Shown in pieces: positions 34,068 to 42,274 of a DNA stretch of 64,000 bases. Made by a program: the position numbers and the translations under genes. The first letter of the stretch is position 1. Every line of letters starts with the position of its first letter. The notes beneath the pieces are model-generated. The model was given only the letters and a program-made list of their open reading frames with translations. It did no database searches and was not told the origin of the DNA. This DNA comes from Priestia iocasae (GTDB taxonomy: Bacteria > Bacillota > Bacilli > Bacillales > Bacillaceae_H): contig NZ_JAFBFC010000006.1 of assembly GCF_016909075.1 (NCBI RefSeq), positions 62,001 to 126,000 of the forward strand, read 5' to 3'.

Positions 34068-34100
34068 CAGAAACGCTCCTTTATGTTGAAATAAAGGACT

Positions 34101-34153
34101 AAAAAGAGTAGAACATCCTGAAGATAGAAAGAGGGTATGAAAATGTCCAACTC
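34101..34153 (-). terminator. Riboswitch expression-platform terminator upstream of adeC
   Basis: On the minus strand GAGTTGGACAT pairs with ATGTTCTACTC (one mismatch, one G-U) followed by TTTTT, ending 34 bp before the adeC start. Its 5' arm abuts and slightly overlaps the aptamer's P1 3' strand. Confidence 0.7.
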
Positions 34154-34220
34154 TCGTAGTCCAACTATTTACGGTAGTTTGGTAGAGACTCTTGGACCCT
34201 ATTTCCAAGATTATACGAGA
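34152..34220 (-). ncRNA. Purine riboswitch aptamer, guanine class by C74
   Basis: Minus-strand order: P1 TCTCGTA / TACGAGA (7 bp); TAATC; P2 CTTGGA / TCCAAG with 7-nt loop AATAGGG; J2/3 with TCTCTACC; P3 CAAACTA / TAGTTGG with loop CCGTAAA; J3/1 GACTA. These match the purine riboswitch core. The specificity base in J3/1 is C (GACTA), as in xpt-type guanine/hypoxanthine riboswitches, not U (GATTA) as in adenine riboswitches. Confidence 0.93.
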
Positions 34221-34244
34221 AAACTATTTTAAGTATTGCGATAT

Positions 34245-34273
34245 ATTCTATAAGGGATCTACCTATTCGTCAA
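34245..34273 (-). promoter_or_regulatory. Sigma-A promoter of the riboswitch-adeC transcript
   Basis: TTGACG, 17-bp spacer, TAGAAT on the minus strand, placed 25-30 bp before the aptamer. Confidence 0.75.
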
Positions 34274-34420
34274 TCCTCTTTATGTAGAAAAGAAGGAATT
34301 TCGTGTTGTAGTAGAGACAGTATATGCAGCAGAGAGGTGATTCGGTTGGTGTCTGTAAAATAAACTGTGTCAGAAGAGCGATCAAGGTCATTAGAGAGGT
34401 AGGAGTTCATGTCTAACTAT

Positions 34421-34452
34421 AAAAAAACTCACATGTAGCTTGTACATGTGAG
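34421..34452 (-). terminator. Terminator of yfkK
   Basis: CTCACATGT / ACATGTGAG stem with T7 on the minus strand, 12 bp past the stop. The stretch 34274-34420 upstream of the adeC promoter holds no recognisable feature. Confidence 0.88.
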
Positions 34453-34463
34453 GAGAGACATTC

Positions 34464-34700
34464 TTATACACGTTTACGCAGTGAGCCTAGCTCTTCAGCG
34501 ATTGCTTGCATTTCGCTTGGGCTGAATGAATCTTTTTTCATGACCATGTCATACAGGTACTTTAAGTCTTCATATGTTTCTTCGTCGAAAGCTGAGCCTT
34601 TGATTGCCCCAATGTTCAGCATGCGTAATTTTTCACTAATGGCATTAACCATAAATTCAATGTTTTCTGGCGTGTTTTTTGATAAATCCACTTCATTCAT
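34464..34700 (-). CDS. yfkK: DUF1128 protein YfkK
   Basis: 78 residues, all helical, acidic. MNEVDLSKNTPENIEFMVN and EEELGSLRKRV-like ends match the DUF1128 family (B. subtilis YfkK), cytoplasmic, of unknown function. It is adjacent and divergent to yfkJ as in B. subtilis. Start after GGAAGG. Confidence 0.9.
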   Translation of the reverse strand: MNEVDLSKNTPENIEFMVNAISEKLRMLNIGAIKGSAFDEETYEDLKYLYDMVMKKDSFSPSEMQAIAEELGSLRKRV

Positions 34701-34852
34701 CCTTCCGCGTTCGTTTTTTTTATTGTAACACGTTTTTTGCTAAAGAAAAGAACGTTTCCCGATTTGTTCAATCGATGTCTACTCGTTGAAAGAGGAGTGT
34801 CTCATGAACTTATGGTGTATAATGTTTGTAAAAAGAGAAAGGAGCCGAGAAT

Positions 34853-35326
34853 ATGATTAAGGTCTTATTTGTGTGCTTAGGGAATATTTGTCGTTCGCCC
34901 ATGGCAGAGGCGGTGTTTCGTGATTTAGTGGAAAAGCGAGGGTTATCGGATCGAATTAAAGTCGATTCTGCTGGAACAGGAGATTGGCACATTGGGCATC
35001 CTCCTCATGAAGGAACGCGCGGTATTTTAACAGAAAAGAACATTTCGTTTGAAGGAATGAAAGCAAGACAGGTCATTATGGAAGATTTATCAGCGTTTGA
35101 TTACATTATCGGAATGGACGCTGAAAACATGGGGAATTTGCGACGATTAGCTGGGTTTAACAAAACAGGATACATGGGTCGTTTATTAGATTTTGTCCCA
35201 AAAGCAAAGATAGAAGACGTACCAGATCCTTATTTCACCGGTAACTTTGATGAAGTGTATGAGCTTGTGACAGAAGGATGTAGCCGCTTACTTGATTACA
35301 TTGTGAAAGAAAAGATAGATGTTTAA
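34853..35326 (+). CDS. yfkJ: Low-molecular-weight protein tyrosine phosphatase YfkJ
   Basis: 157 residues. P-loop VCLGNICRSPMAEA (Cys8, Arg14) and the general-acid loop EDVPDPYF (Asp about 123-125) are intact, so it should be active. Cytoplasmic phosphotyrosine phosphatase linked to stress resistance in B. subtilis. TATAAT 30 bp upstream. First gene of the yfkJ-yfkI-yfkH operon (gaps of 42 and 21 bp). Confidence 0.96.
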   Translation: MIKVLFVCLGNICRSPMAEAVFRDLVEKRGLSDRIKVDSAGTGDWHIGHPPHEGTRGILTEKNISFEGMKARQVIMEDLSAFDYIIGMDAENMGNLRRLAGFNKTGYMGRLLDFVPKAKIEDVPDPYFTGNFDEVYELVTEGCSRLLDYIVKEKIDV

Positions 35327-35368
35327 GATGAACGCATAACGGCAATGAACAAATAGGAGAGTGAAACA

Positions 35369-35713
35369 ATGGCGAAGAAGAGTAGATTAGTCGATGGTAT
35401 TTTAATTGGTGCACTTGTTGGCGCGGCGGTCTCCATGCTACATAGAGAAACGCGTGAGCATACGATTGAAAGAGGAAAGAAACTAAAGGATAAAACGATG
35501 TTTGCGTTTCAAAATCCAGACGTGGTGACGGCTACATTGAAGGAAAAGTATGAGGATGTACGTACGACAATTGAGCAGGTGTCAGAAGATGTCGCATTTT
35601 TAGCTGGCAAAGTGGAGCAGTTAAAGGAAGTCACACCACCTGTCATGGAGATTGTTCAAGACACGAAGGAAGCCTTTACAACAAAAGCACCGCACGATCA
35701 CGAAGAAAAGTAA
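35369..35713 (+). CDS. yfkI: YtxH-like general stress protein YfkI
   Basis: 114 residues. A short hydrophobic Gly/Ala helix at the N-terminus (GILIGALVGAAVSML) followed by charged amphipathic helices and a HDHEEK tail, the YtxH pattern of membrane-tethered stress proteins. Middle gene of the yfkJIH operon with AGGAGAG before the ATG. Molecular role unknown. Confidence 0.82.
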   Translation: MAKKSRLVDGILIGALVGAAVSMLHRETREHTIERGKKLKDKTMFAFQNPDVVTATLKEKYEDVRTTIEQVSEDVAFLAGKVEQLKEVTPPVMEIVQDTKEAFTTKAPHDHEEK

Positions 35714-35734
35714 CTTGAAAAGAGAGGTGAAGGT

Positions 35735-36574
35735 ATGGACGATGTAAAGAAGCGATCGATGTTGTCATTTGGAAAAGAGCTAGTAGCCCGTATCCAGCGA
35801 GATGAAATTCCGAGTTTATCGGCAGAGCTCGCTTATTATTTTTTACTATCGATGTTTCCATTTTTAATTTTCTTAATTACACTAATTGGCTTTTTACCTC
35901 TTCAAGTTCCAGACCTTTTACAAATGATTGACGAATTTGCCCCAGAACAAACGATGAGCATTATTGAAAGCAATTTAACTACGGTTGTTGGTCAGCAGAA
36001 CGGAGAGCTCTTATCTATTGGATTAATTGCGACGGTTTGGTCGGCATCGAACGGGATTAATGCAATTGTGCGCGCGTTTAATCGTGCGTATCAAGTCGAA
36101 GAGAATCGACCATTTATCGTCGCTAGAGGGATGGCCATTTTATTAACATTTGCGATGATCTTTATTATTATCGTTGCCTTGTTATTACCTGTATTTGGTC
36201 AAATGATTGGCGTGTATTTGTTTTCAACGTTTGGATTATCGGATACGTTTTTAGCTATATGGGCGGCATCTAGATGGATCATTAGTTCTCTTATTTTATT
36301 TATTGTTTTTATGGCTTTATATTATTTTGCACCTAACAAGCGTTTACTGGCACGCAATGTCGCAAAAGGAGCAGCGTTTGCGACCATTGGTTGGATGGGG
36401 GCATCGCTCGCTTTTTCCTATTACGTGAATAATTTTAGTAACTATACCGCTACGTATGGAAGTCTAGGTGGTATTATTGTTCTCCTTATTTGGTTGTATC
36501 TCTCAGGCATGATTATTGTCATTGGTGGCGAGGTTAATGCGATGTTTTACGAGCGTCGCAAGCGAGAAGCATAG
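35735..36574 (+). CDS. yfkH: YihY/BrkB-family membrane protein YfkH
   Basis: 279 residues, six membrane helices. Typical segments: PSLSAELAYYFLLSMFPFLIF at the N-terminus, WSASNGINAIVRAFNRAY, YYFAPNKR, YGSLGGIIVLLIWLYLSGMIIVIGGEVNA at the end. Often misnamed ribonuclease BN; it is an integral membrane protein of unclear function. Last gene of the yfkJIH operon. Confidence 0.92.
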   Translation: MDDVKKRSMLSFGKELVARIQRDEIPSLSAELAYYFLLSMFPFLIFLITLIGFLPLQVPDLLQMIDEFAPEQTMSIIESNLTTVVGQQNGELLSIGLIATVWSASNGINAIVRAFNRAYQVEENRPFIVARGMAILLTFAMIFIIIVALLLPVFGQMIGVYLFSTFGLSDTFLAIWAASRWIISSLILFIVFMALYYFAPNKRLLARNVAKGAAFATIGWMGASLAFSYYVNNFSNYTATYGSLGGIIVLLIWLYLSGMIIVIGGEVNAMFYERRKREA

Positions 36575-36643
36575 ACACATATTGGCAAGGTGTTTCGTCA
36601 AGGTTGAGAGCATACTAATCGTGTAAGGAAGGAGGCGTACACG

Positions 36644-36751
36644 ATGACAAAACATACGAAAAAAGACGGTAGTAACACAAAGCAAAACAAAAAGAGCAGT
36701 CCAAAACATAAAACAAGCAACAGCCAAAATGGACAAAACGGCTATCATTAG
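36644..36751 (+). CDS. 35-residue Lys/Asn/Ser-rich hydrophilic peptide (SASP-like)
   Basis: Starts MTKHTKKDGSNTKQNKKSSP and continues in the same Lys/Asn/Ser-rich style to NGQNGYH. It has no hydrophobic segment. The start is decided by a very strong AAGGAGGCG, and a perfect terminator follows 17 bp after the stop. Composition resembles minor small acid-soluble spore proteins such as SspN/SspP, but I cannot assign one. Confidence 0.65.
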   Translation: MTKHTKKDGSNTKQNKKSSPKHKTSNSQNGQNGYH

Positions 36752-36767
36752 AATATAGGCGTTGCAT

Positions 36768-36805
36768 AAAAAAGACCCCGCTACATCAGAACGGGGTCTT
36801 TTTTC
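36768..36805. terminator. Bidirectional terminator
   Basis: AAAAAAGACCCCG / CGGGGTCTTTTTT with 11-nt loop, between the 35-residue gene and the converging ATPase. Confidence 0.92.
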
Positions 36806-38724
36806 TATTTCAGTAATCGTAATCCATTTAAAATAACTAAAATGGTACTTCCTTCGTGACCGATGACACCAAATGGCATATCTAAAATTTGCAGGAAGTT
36901 GGAGCAAATTAAAAGCACGATCACGCTGATTGAGAAGATAACGTTTTGTTTTACAATGCGATTCATTCGCTTTGACAGCTTTACCGCTTCAGCAATACGT
37001 GATAAATCATTTTTCATTAAGACGATATCGGCTGTTTCAAGGGCGACGTCTGTTCCTTCACCCATCGCAACCCCAACGTGAGAAGTCGCAAGGGCAGGTG
37101 CATCGTTAATGCCATCTCCAACCATTGAAACAGTCTCATACTTTGTTTTTAAGTGTTTAATGTGTTCCACTTTGTTTTCAGGTAAACATTCAGCAATGTA
37201 GTCATTTACGTGTGTTTCTTTTGAAATGGCTTCCGCTGTTTTTTCGCTGTCACCTGTTAGCATAATCGTATAAACACCAAGCTCTTTTAACTGTTCAATT
37301 GCTGCAATGGCTTCTTCGCGCACGATGTCTTTTAATGCAATAAGACCTACAATACCTTCGTCGTCTTTTGCGTAGACGATTGTTTTTCCTTCTTCCGCAA
37401 GCTTTGCAGCCACGTTGTCTTCAAAGTGTTCCACAAGCTCTTTTCCAACGAAATCAGCTTTTCCAATTTTCCATGATTGATTGCCAACCGACCCAATGAC
37501 ACCCCAGCCGGGTACATCCTCTAATGAATCGGGCTGTACGAGCTGAAGTTCTTTCTCGCCGCGAACATAGTGAACAATGGCTTGTGCGAGTGGATGATTT
37601 GATTGTCGCTCAATTGAGCCGATTTTTACTAAAAACTCATCTTCACTCATCGAAGAGCGGACAATAACATCCGTTACTTCAGGCGCTCCTTTTGTGAGAG
37701 TTCCTGTTTTATCAAAAGCGATCGCTTTTAAGTGAGCCAGTCGCTCTAAATGAACGCCGCCTTTAAACAGCATGCCTTTTCGCGCACCGTTTGAAATGGC
37801 TGATAAAGAGGCTGGTGTAATCGATGCAACAAGCGCACAAGGTGATGCAACAACGAGTAAAATCATCGCGCGGTAAAACGTTTCAGTCCAGCTCCATCCG
37901 AGTACGTAGTGTGGAAGAAACATCATGAGTGCAACGAAGGTTAAGACAAGCTTTACGTAAAGACCTTCGAATTTCTCGATAAACAATTGAGAAGGAGACT
38001 TTTCGTTTTGAGCACTTTGAACGAGCTGAATGATTTTTTGAAACAGTGTTTCTTCACTCGTTTTAGTGATTTCAACGGTAATCGCACCCTTCATGTTCAC
38101 CGTTCCTGCGAATACTTCCATTCCTATTCGTTTTAAAACAGGAACCGATTCACCTGTAATCGCTGCTTGATCAATGGTTGTTTGTCCTGAGACAATCGTT
38201 CCATCCGATGGAACACGTTCGCCTGGCTTTACAAGAATTTGATCACCAATGCGTAAATCTGTCACCGAGACGATTTCTTCGTTGCCATTGATAATACGTG
38301 TTGCTTCTTGCGGCTGCATTTCCATTAAAGCTGTAATTTCACGATTACTTTTGTTCATCGTGTACGTTTCTAACGCTCCGCTTAATGCAAAAATGAAAAT
38401 GAGCATGGCTCCTTCAGCCCAGTAGCCAATAATCGCAGCTCCAATCGCCGCGAAAATCATAAGCATTTCAACGTTAAGCTCTTTGTTTTCAATCGTTTCT
38501 TCGATACCCTCTTTTGCTTTAGCGAACCCACCAATCACATAAGCCAGTACGAAGAATGTTACTGATAATGTTCCTTGATCAGACGTTGATAGTAGCCAAG
38601 CCATTAAAATGAGTACACCACTTGTTAGTGCAGCGATTAGCTCACTGTGTGTGACAAGGTTGGATAGGAAAGAGGATTGACGCTTTTCTTTTGTTTGACG
38701 TTTTATCGATACTTTTGCTTCCAT
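36805..38724 (-). CDS. zosA: P1B-type metal ATPase, ZosA/CadA-like
   Basis: 639 residues from ATG at 38724 (AAAGGAG eight bases upstream). No N-terminal HMA domain. Eight membrane helices, CPx-type motif SPCALVASITPASL, phosphorylation site AFDKTGTLT, TGES, the HP locus SNHPLAQAI, and GDGINDAPAL. B. subtilis ZosA (YkvW) has this architecture, imports zinc and is induced by peroxide via PerR; a PerR-like box upstream favours that assignment over CadA-type export. Transport direction cannot be read from sequence. Confidence 0.85.
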   Translation of the reverse strand: MEAKVSIKRQTKEKRQSSFLSNLVTHSELIAALTSGVLILMAWLLSTSDQGTLSVTFFVLAYVIGGFAKAKEGIEETIENKELNVEMLMIFAAIGAAIIGYWAEGAMLIFIFALSGALETYTMNKSNREITALMEMQPQEATRIINGNEEIVSVTDLRIGDQILVKPGERVPSDGTIVSGQTTIDQAAITGESVPVLKRIGMEVFAGTVNMKGAITVEITKTSEETLFQKIIQLVQSAQNEKSPSQLFIEKFEGLYVKLVLTFVALMMFLPHYVLGWSWTETFYRAMILLVVASPCALVASITPASLSAISNGARKGMLFKGGVHLERLAHLKAIAFDKTGTLTKGAPEVTDVIVRSSMSEDEFLVKIGSIERQSNHPLAQAIVHYVRGEKELQLVQPDSLEDVPGWGVIGSVGNQSWKIGKADFVGKELVEHFEDNVAAKLAEEGKTIVYAKDDEGIVGLIALKDIVREEAIAAIEQLKELGVYTIMLTGDSEKTAEAISKETHVNDYIAECLPENKVEHIKHLKTKYETVSMVGDGINDAPALATSHVGVAMGEGTDVALETADIVLMKNDLSRIAEAVKLSKRMNRIVKQNVIFSISVIVLLICSNFLQILDMPFGVIGHEGSTILVILNGLRLLK

Positions 38725-38789
38725 ACACATTTCTCCTTTGAACGATGTAGTTGAGAAGAATAATCACAATCATTACCCCTAAAAAAGCA

Positions 38790-38820
38790 CGAAAGCTGCC
38801 ATCTAAAACGATAGCAGCGC
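38790..38820 (-). other. Leader hairpin upstream of zosA-like gene
   Basis: GCTGCTATC / GATGGCAGC (one G-U) with a GTTTTA loop, followed after eight bases by TTTTTT, between the PerR-like box and the start codon. A 61-codon frame runs through it without a ribosome site. Possible attenuator. Confidence 0.4.
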
Positions 38821-38855
38821 ATTTCATCCATTTCGTATTCGATTGTTTATTTTAT

Positions 38856-38870
38856 TTAGAATAATTATAA
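38856..38870 (-). promoter_or_regulatory. PerR-like operator upstream of zosA-like gene
   Basis: TTAGAATAATTATAA matches the PerR consensus TTATAATNATTATAA in all but one position; it is a near-palindrome about 130 bp before the ATPase start. Confidence 0.65.
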
Positions 38871-39009
38871 CATGTGCAAGACTTTCTATAAATAGGAAAA
38901 AATAATTCTTTCTTTATATTCGTTAAAAAGTGAGACATGGATTTATTTGATTAAGTTGTTATGTAAAAGAATTCTTTGATAAAGTGGGTAATAGCGGGGA
39001 GGGGTTAGG

Positions 39010-39519
39010 TTGAACAAAAAACAAAAAATCATTGGTAGAGGTTCGATTGGGATCAACATCGTATTGATTTTTGTGGTTGGTTGGGGAATCATCGAAACAA
39101 ATTTTGCGAATGAACAGTTGTTTTATGAAGAAGTCCAGGGAAATCTCGTTGAATTAGAAGGTTTAATTCATCATCAAAACGAGGAGAACTGGTCAGAGCC
39201 TCACTTAGTGACGACCAAATTAGGAGATGTCCAAAATGGCTTGTATCTTAGTATCCAAAACGGACAATATCTCCATACTCTTTCAAATAGTGACCGAGAA
39301 GTGTTAGAAAAGCTTTCGGCTAAGCTTAGACAGTACCCCACAGATAAACTGTATGAATTTGCGACTATAACAGAGACCGATCAAAAACAGTTTGAAGATT
39401 TACAACAGAAGCTACGCGAGGCAGGGCTAGGGCTAAACGTAACCATCTCACAGGATTGGGATACCTTTATGGCACAAGTAGCGGTATTGGAAAAGCAAAT
39501 CGATGCACCGTTACAATAA
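39010..39519 (+). CDS. Membrane-anchored protein of unknown function
   Basis: 169 residues from TTG behind GGGGAGGGG. One N-terminal membrane helix (GINIVLIFVVGWGII) and an extracytoplasmic helical domain of about 140 residues rich in Glu/Gln/Leu (e.g. FYEEVQGNLVELEGLIHH). No lipobox or catalytic motif. Not recognised. Single gene with terminator. Confidence 0.65.
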   Translation: MNKKQKIIGRGSIGINIVLIFVVGWGIIETNFANEQLFYEEVQGNLVELEGLIHHQNEENWSEPHLVTTKLGDVQNGLYLSIQNGQYLHTLSNSDREVLEKLSAKLRQYPTDKLYEFATITETDQKQFEDLQQKLREAGLGLNVTISQDWDTFMAQVAVLEKQIDAPLQ

Positions 39520-39561
39520 AAAATGCCCTTGCTTATGATGTCATAAGCAAGGGCATTTTTC
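39518..39561. terminator. Bidirectional terminator
   Basis: AAATGCCCTTGCTTATGA / TCATAAGCAAGGGCATTT with a short loop and A/T runs on both sides. Confidence 0.92.
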
Positions 39562-39708
39562 TTATTCAGCTGTTTGCTCGTAGAAGAAATACGTGGAGTT
39601 GTAGATGTGTTCAACATCTGCGTCTGTCATATACATTAATGTCTGGCGGTCAATCCCCTTCATTCTTTCAATAAAATCAATCATGTTTTTCCGTTCTTGT
39701 CTGCACAT
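39562..39708 (-). CDS. BH0509-family small protein
   Basis: 48 residues from ATG at 39708, chosen over the ATG at 39714 because AAAGGGG is then eight bases away. Begins MCRQERKNMIDFIERMKGI, then LMYMTDADVEHIYNSTYFFYE, the pattern of the conserved BH0509 family of Bacillus peptides. Function unknown. It shares the bidirectional terminator with the preceding gene. Confidence 0.8.
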   Translation of the reverse strand: MCRQERKNMIDFIERMKGIDRQTLMYMTDADVEHIYNSTYFFYEQTAE

Positions 39709-39852
39709 GTTCATTTCCCCTTTCACCCTGTTTTAATACAGTTTATTTTATTTAATTGTATTATATAACAGAAATTTCATTTTGTGTACACTTTTTTTCA
39801 AAATAGGCAAAAAAAGTTAAATTTGTTCTTAGTTTCACAGGGTGTAGACGAA

Positions 39853-39885
39853 AAACAAGCACTCTGCTCTAGAGTGCTTGTTCGT
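39853..39885 (-). terminator. Terminator overlapping the 3' end of the MFS gene
   Basis: ACAAGCACTCT / AGAGTGCTTGT with a 4-nt loop and T-rich tail on the minus strand; the 5' arm contains the last codons and the stop. Confidence 0.85.
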
Positions 39886-41056
39886 TCTGTTTCATTGATG
39901 TTGTCGCAACAGTCGCTCCTTTTTTTGAAAAGAAGACAGCGGAGAAGATGAATAGCATTAACACACTTAAAATGTGAAAGAAGCTAAGCTGTTGGAAATG
40001 TTGAATAAAAAAGCCTCCAACGAACGGACCGACTAAGCTACCGATACTAAAGAAGATGCCGCACATTAAGTTACCCGTCGGCAATAGATGAGTAGGGGTT
40101 AGATCGGTCATAAAAGAAATTCCAAGTGAAAACGTTGACCCTAACAGCATCCCTGCAGCCGATAAGCAAATGATCAGTCCAACAAAGGAGTGTTCCATAA
40201 AGCTTGCGCCAACAAAGGCAAGAAAGCCAAAAAATAAGATAACAGTGAGAATGCTTCGGCGTCCGTAGCGGTCACTCATGATTCCGAGCGGCAATTGTGT
40301 AAGAATTCCACCAACCGCAAAGGCTGTGAGTAACAAGGAAATATCCGTTACATCCATGCCGATGCGCAGTCCGTACACAGGGAAAATGCCATTGATGGAA
40401 GTTTCTAAAATCCCGTACCCAAGAGGCGGTAAAAACGCTACCCACGCATATTTCCACGCTTGTGAAAATCGTTTTAAGCTTTGAGAAAAAGAGCTAATTC
40501 CTATTTCTTGTTCAGGGTATTCATTTTTTAAGAAGAAAACAAAAGCCCATCCGATGAGACATAGAACAGACGAAAAGATAAACGGTAACGCTGGATTAAG
40601 GTCGACTAAAGGTGTCATCAGCGGTCCAGCGGCAAAGCCAACTCCAAAAAACAAGCCATAAAGTGAAATGTTTCGACCGCGTCGCTCTTTCGGAGACGAC
40701 GATGTAATCCACGTTTGAGTCGCAAAATGCAAGGCGTGATCACCAATTCCGATCAATAGGCGAAGCACAAACCAAAACCAAAACGTGTGCCACAGTGGAA
40801 ACAGCGCAATGGATACAAACACAAGTAGTCCACCAAAAATGATAACGGGACGGTATCCAAATTTGCGCAGTGGCTGTTCCATAAACGGTGATGCAAGCAA
40901 GATTCCGATGTATAGAGCTGATGCATTTAGTCCGTTTAGGGAAGACGATGTGCCGCTCTTTTCAAGCATGACGGCTAAAAGGGGTAAAAGCATTCCTTGA
41001 CTAAAGCCAGAGATTGCAACAATGCTAACTAAAATCCAAAATCGAAATGTATTCAT
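39869..41056 (-). CDS. yfkF: Major facilitator superfamily transporter (YfkF-like)
   Basis: 395 residues from ATG at 41056 (GAGGTAGCC upstream); the frame extends 15 codons further without support. Twelve membrane helices. MFS motif A appears in loop 8-9 as GIMSDRYGRRSI and degenerate in loop 2-3 as PLRKFGYRPVII. RLLIGIGDHALHFATQ corresponds to helix 4. The substrate is unknown. The name follows size and position between yfkH and yfkE as in B. subtilis. Confidence 0.8.
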   Translation of the reverse strand: MNTFRFWILVSIVAISGFSQGMLLPLLAVMLEKSGTSSSLNGLNASALYIGILLASPFMEQPLRKFGYRPVIIFGGLLVFVSIALFPLWHTFWFWFVLRLLIGIGDHALHFATQTWITSSSPKERRGRNISLYGLFFGVGFAAGPLMTPLVDLNPALPFIFSSVLCLIGWAFVFFLKNEYPEQEIGISSFSQSLKRFSQAWKYAWVAFLPPLGYGILETSINGIFPVYGLRIGMDVTDISLLLTAFAVGGILTQLPLGIMSDRYGRRSILTVILFFGFLAFVGASFMEHSFVGLIICLSAAGMLLGSTFSLGISFMTDLTPTHLLPTGNLMCGIFFSIGSLVGPFVGGFFIQHFQQLSFFHILSVLMLFIFSAVFFSKKGATVATTSMKQNEQAL

Positions 41057-41228
41057 GGCTACCTCGATAGATGTGTAATAGAGTAAATGGAATCGTTCCA
41101 TTGTTCAGTATAGCAGACAAGCCTTGTCCAAATATATGGATTTACATAATCTTAAGATGGATGATTTGTGAAACCAATCAGGACATGATATAAAGAAAAA
41201 AATAAGTGGAACAAAAGGAGTGGCAGTG

Positions 41229-41612
41229 ATGGAATTTAAAATGAAGCAAGAGCTTGGGTTTACCACGGAGTTATCATTTGGAGAGCTACATGTTGCTGGA
41301 GATGAAGCACATGGTTTTCGTCCGTTTCAGCTAATGGTGTCATCCATTGCAGTGTGCAGTGGGGGTGTGTTGCGCACCATTTTAAAGAAAAAGCGCATTG
41401 ATATTGAAGATATGAGGATTAAAGCCGATGTGACACGTAATGAAGCAGAAGCCAATCGCATCGAAAAGATTCACCTTCATTACATCATTAAAGGTGAAAA
41501 CCTGCAGGAAGAGAAAATCGAGAAGTCCATTGAACTAGCGCGTAAAAATTGCTCGATGCTTCAATCGGTCGTAAATAGCATTGAAGTAACCGAATCATTT
41601 GAATTAGTATAA
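41229..41612 (+). CDS. OsmC/Ohr-family protein
   Basis: 127 residues from ATG at 41229 (AAAAGGAGTGG upstream). The two family cysteines are present: SSIAVCSGGVLRT and ELARKNCSML, so a thiol peroxidase activity is possible. Lacks the Ohr-specific N-terminal Arg region, so it belongs to the broader OsmC/YhfA group. Single gene, converging on the next. Confidence 0.87.
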   Translation: MEFKMKQELGFTTELSFGELHVAGDEAHGFRPFQLMVSSIAVCSGGVLRTILKKKRIDIEDMRIKADVTRNEAEANRIEKIHLHYIIKGENLQEEKIEKSIELARKNCSMLQSVVNSIEVTESFELV

Positions 41613-41615
41613 GTG

Positions 41616-41645
41616 AAAGCCCCTCAAGCATGAGGGGCTTTTCTT
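41616..41645. terminator. Bidirectional terminator
   Basis: AAAGCCCCTCA / TGAGGGGCTTTT with 4-6 nt loop, right after the OsmC stop. Confidence 0.9.
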
Positions 41646-41652
41646 GTGCGCA

Positions 41653-42066
41653 TTATAATTCTTCTGGCTCGCTACCTGCTTTTTCAAAATAAAGAATGTG
41701 CTCAGGTGTGAGCTGAAGAAGGACATAGTTTGGATCGTCTGGGCCGCTAATCCACTCGCGCAGATGCTCATTCCAGAACTTCTCTTTTAATTCTTGGCGG
41801 TCTTCAACGTTTGCTTTGGCTTGAATTTCTACATACGAATCGTTCCAGCCTTGTCCTTCATACCCTAACAAAATATGGACGTATGGATTTTCTTCAATAT
41901 CTTCGACTTTATGCGTGTGTTTATTCGTCGCAGTATAAAGCACTAAATCTTCGTTAAAAAACATCATAAAGCGAGAGTAAGGCTTCCCGCCTCGAATCGT
42001 CGCTAGCGTTCCAATTTTATGATCTTTTAAAATGGTTAATACTTTTTCTTTTGTATTGTTAGACAT
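41653..42066 (-). CDS. Pyridoxamine-phosphate-oxidase-like general stress protein (YdaG type)
   Basis: 137 residues, split beta-barrel flavin-binding fold. GTLATIRGGKPYSRFMMFF and LYTATNKHTHKVEDIEENPYVHILLGY are characteristic of the 'general stress protein 26' group (B. subtilis YdaG). Likely binds FMN or F420-like cofactor; reaction unknown. I looked for a sigma-B promoter upstream and found only a GTTTAA without a proper -10. Confidence 0.85.
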   Translation of the reverse strand: MSNNTKEKVLTILKDHKIGTLATIRGGKPYSRFMMFFNEDLVLYTATNKHTHKVEDIEENPYVHILLGYEGQGWNDSYVEIQAKANVEDRQELKEKFWNEHLREWISGPDDPNYVLLQLTPEHILYFEKAGSEPEEL

Positions 42067-42274
42067 GTTTTCAACCCCTTTTGGTCATTTCTTTCTTTAA
42101 TGTCTGTCGTTCGCACTATTTTTAAACGTGAAAAACAGGTAAATCAATAAAAACAAGCAAGGTTGAATATGCTAAGCAGAGAACGTTGGCTTATTTTGGT
42201 GTGAAGGTTAGTAAAGCGGGGTATCTTTATGCATAGGATGTACATATTTCCATGGAGAGAAAGAGGGTAAGAAT

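Noticed and set aside
42067-42140. Sigma-B promoter for the YdaG-like gene
   Set aside because: A GTTTAA is present but no GGGTAT-like -10 at the right distance.
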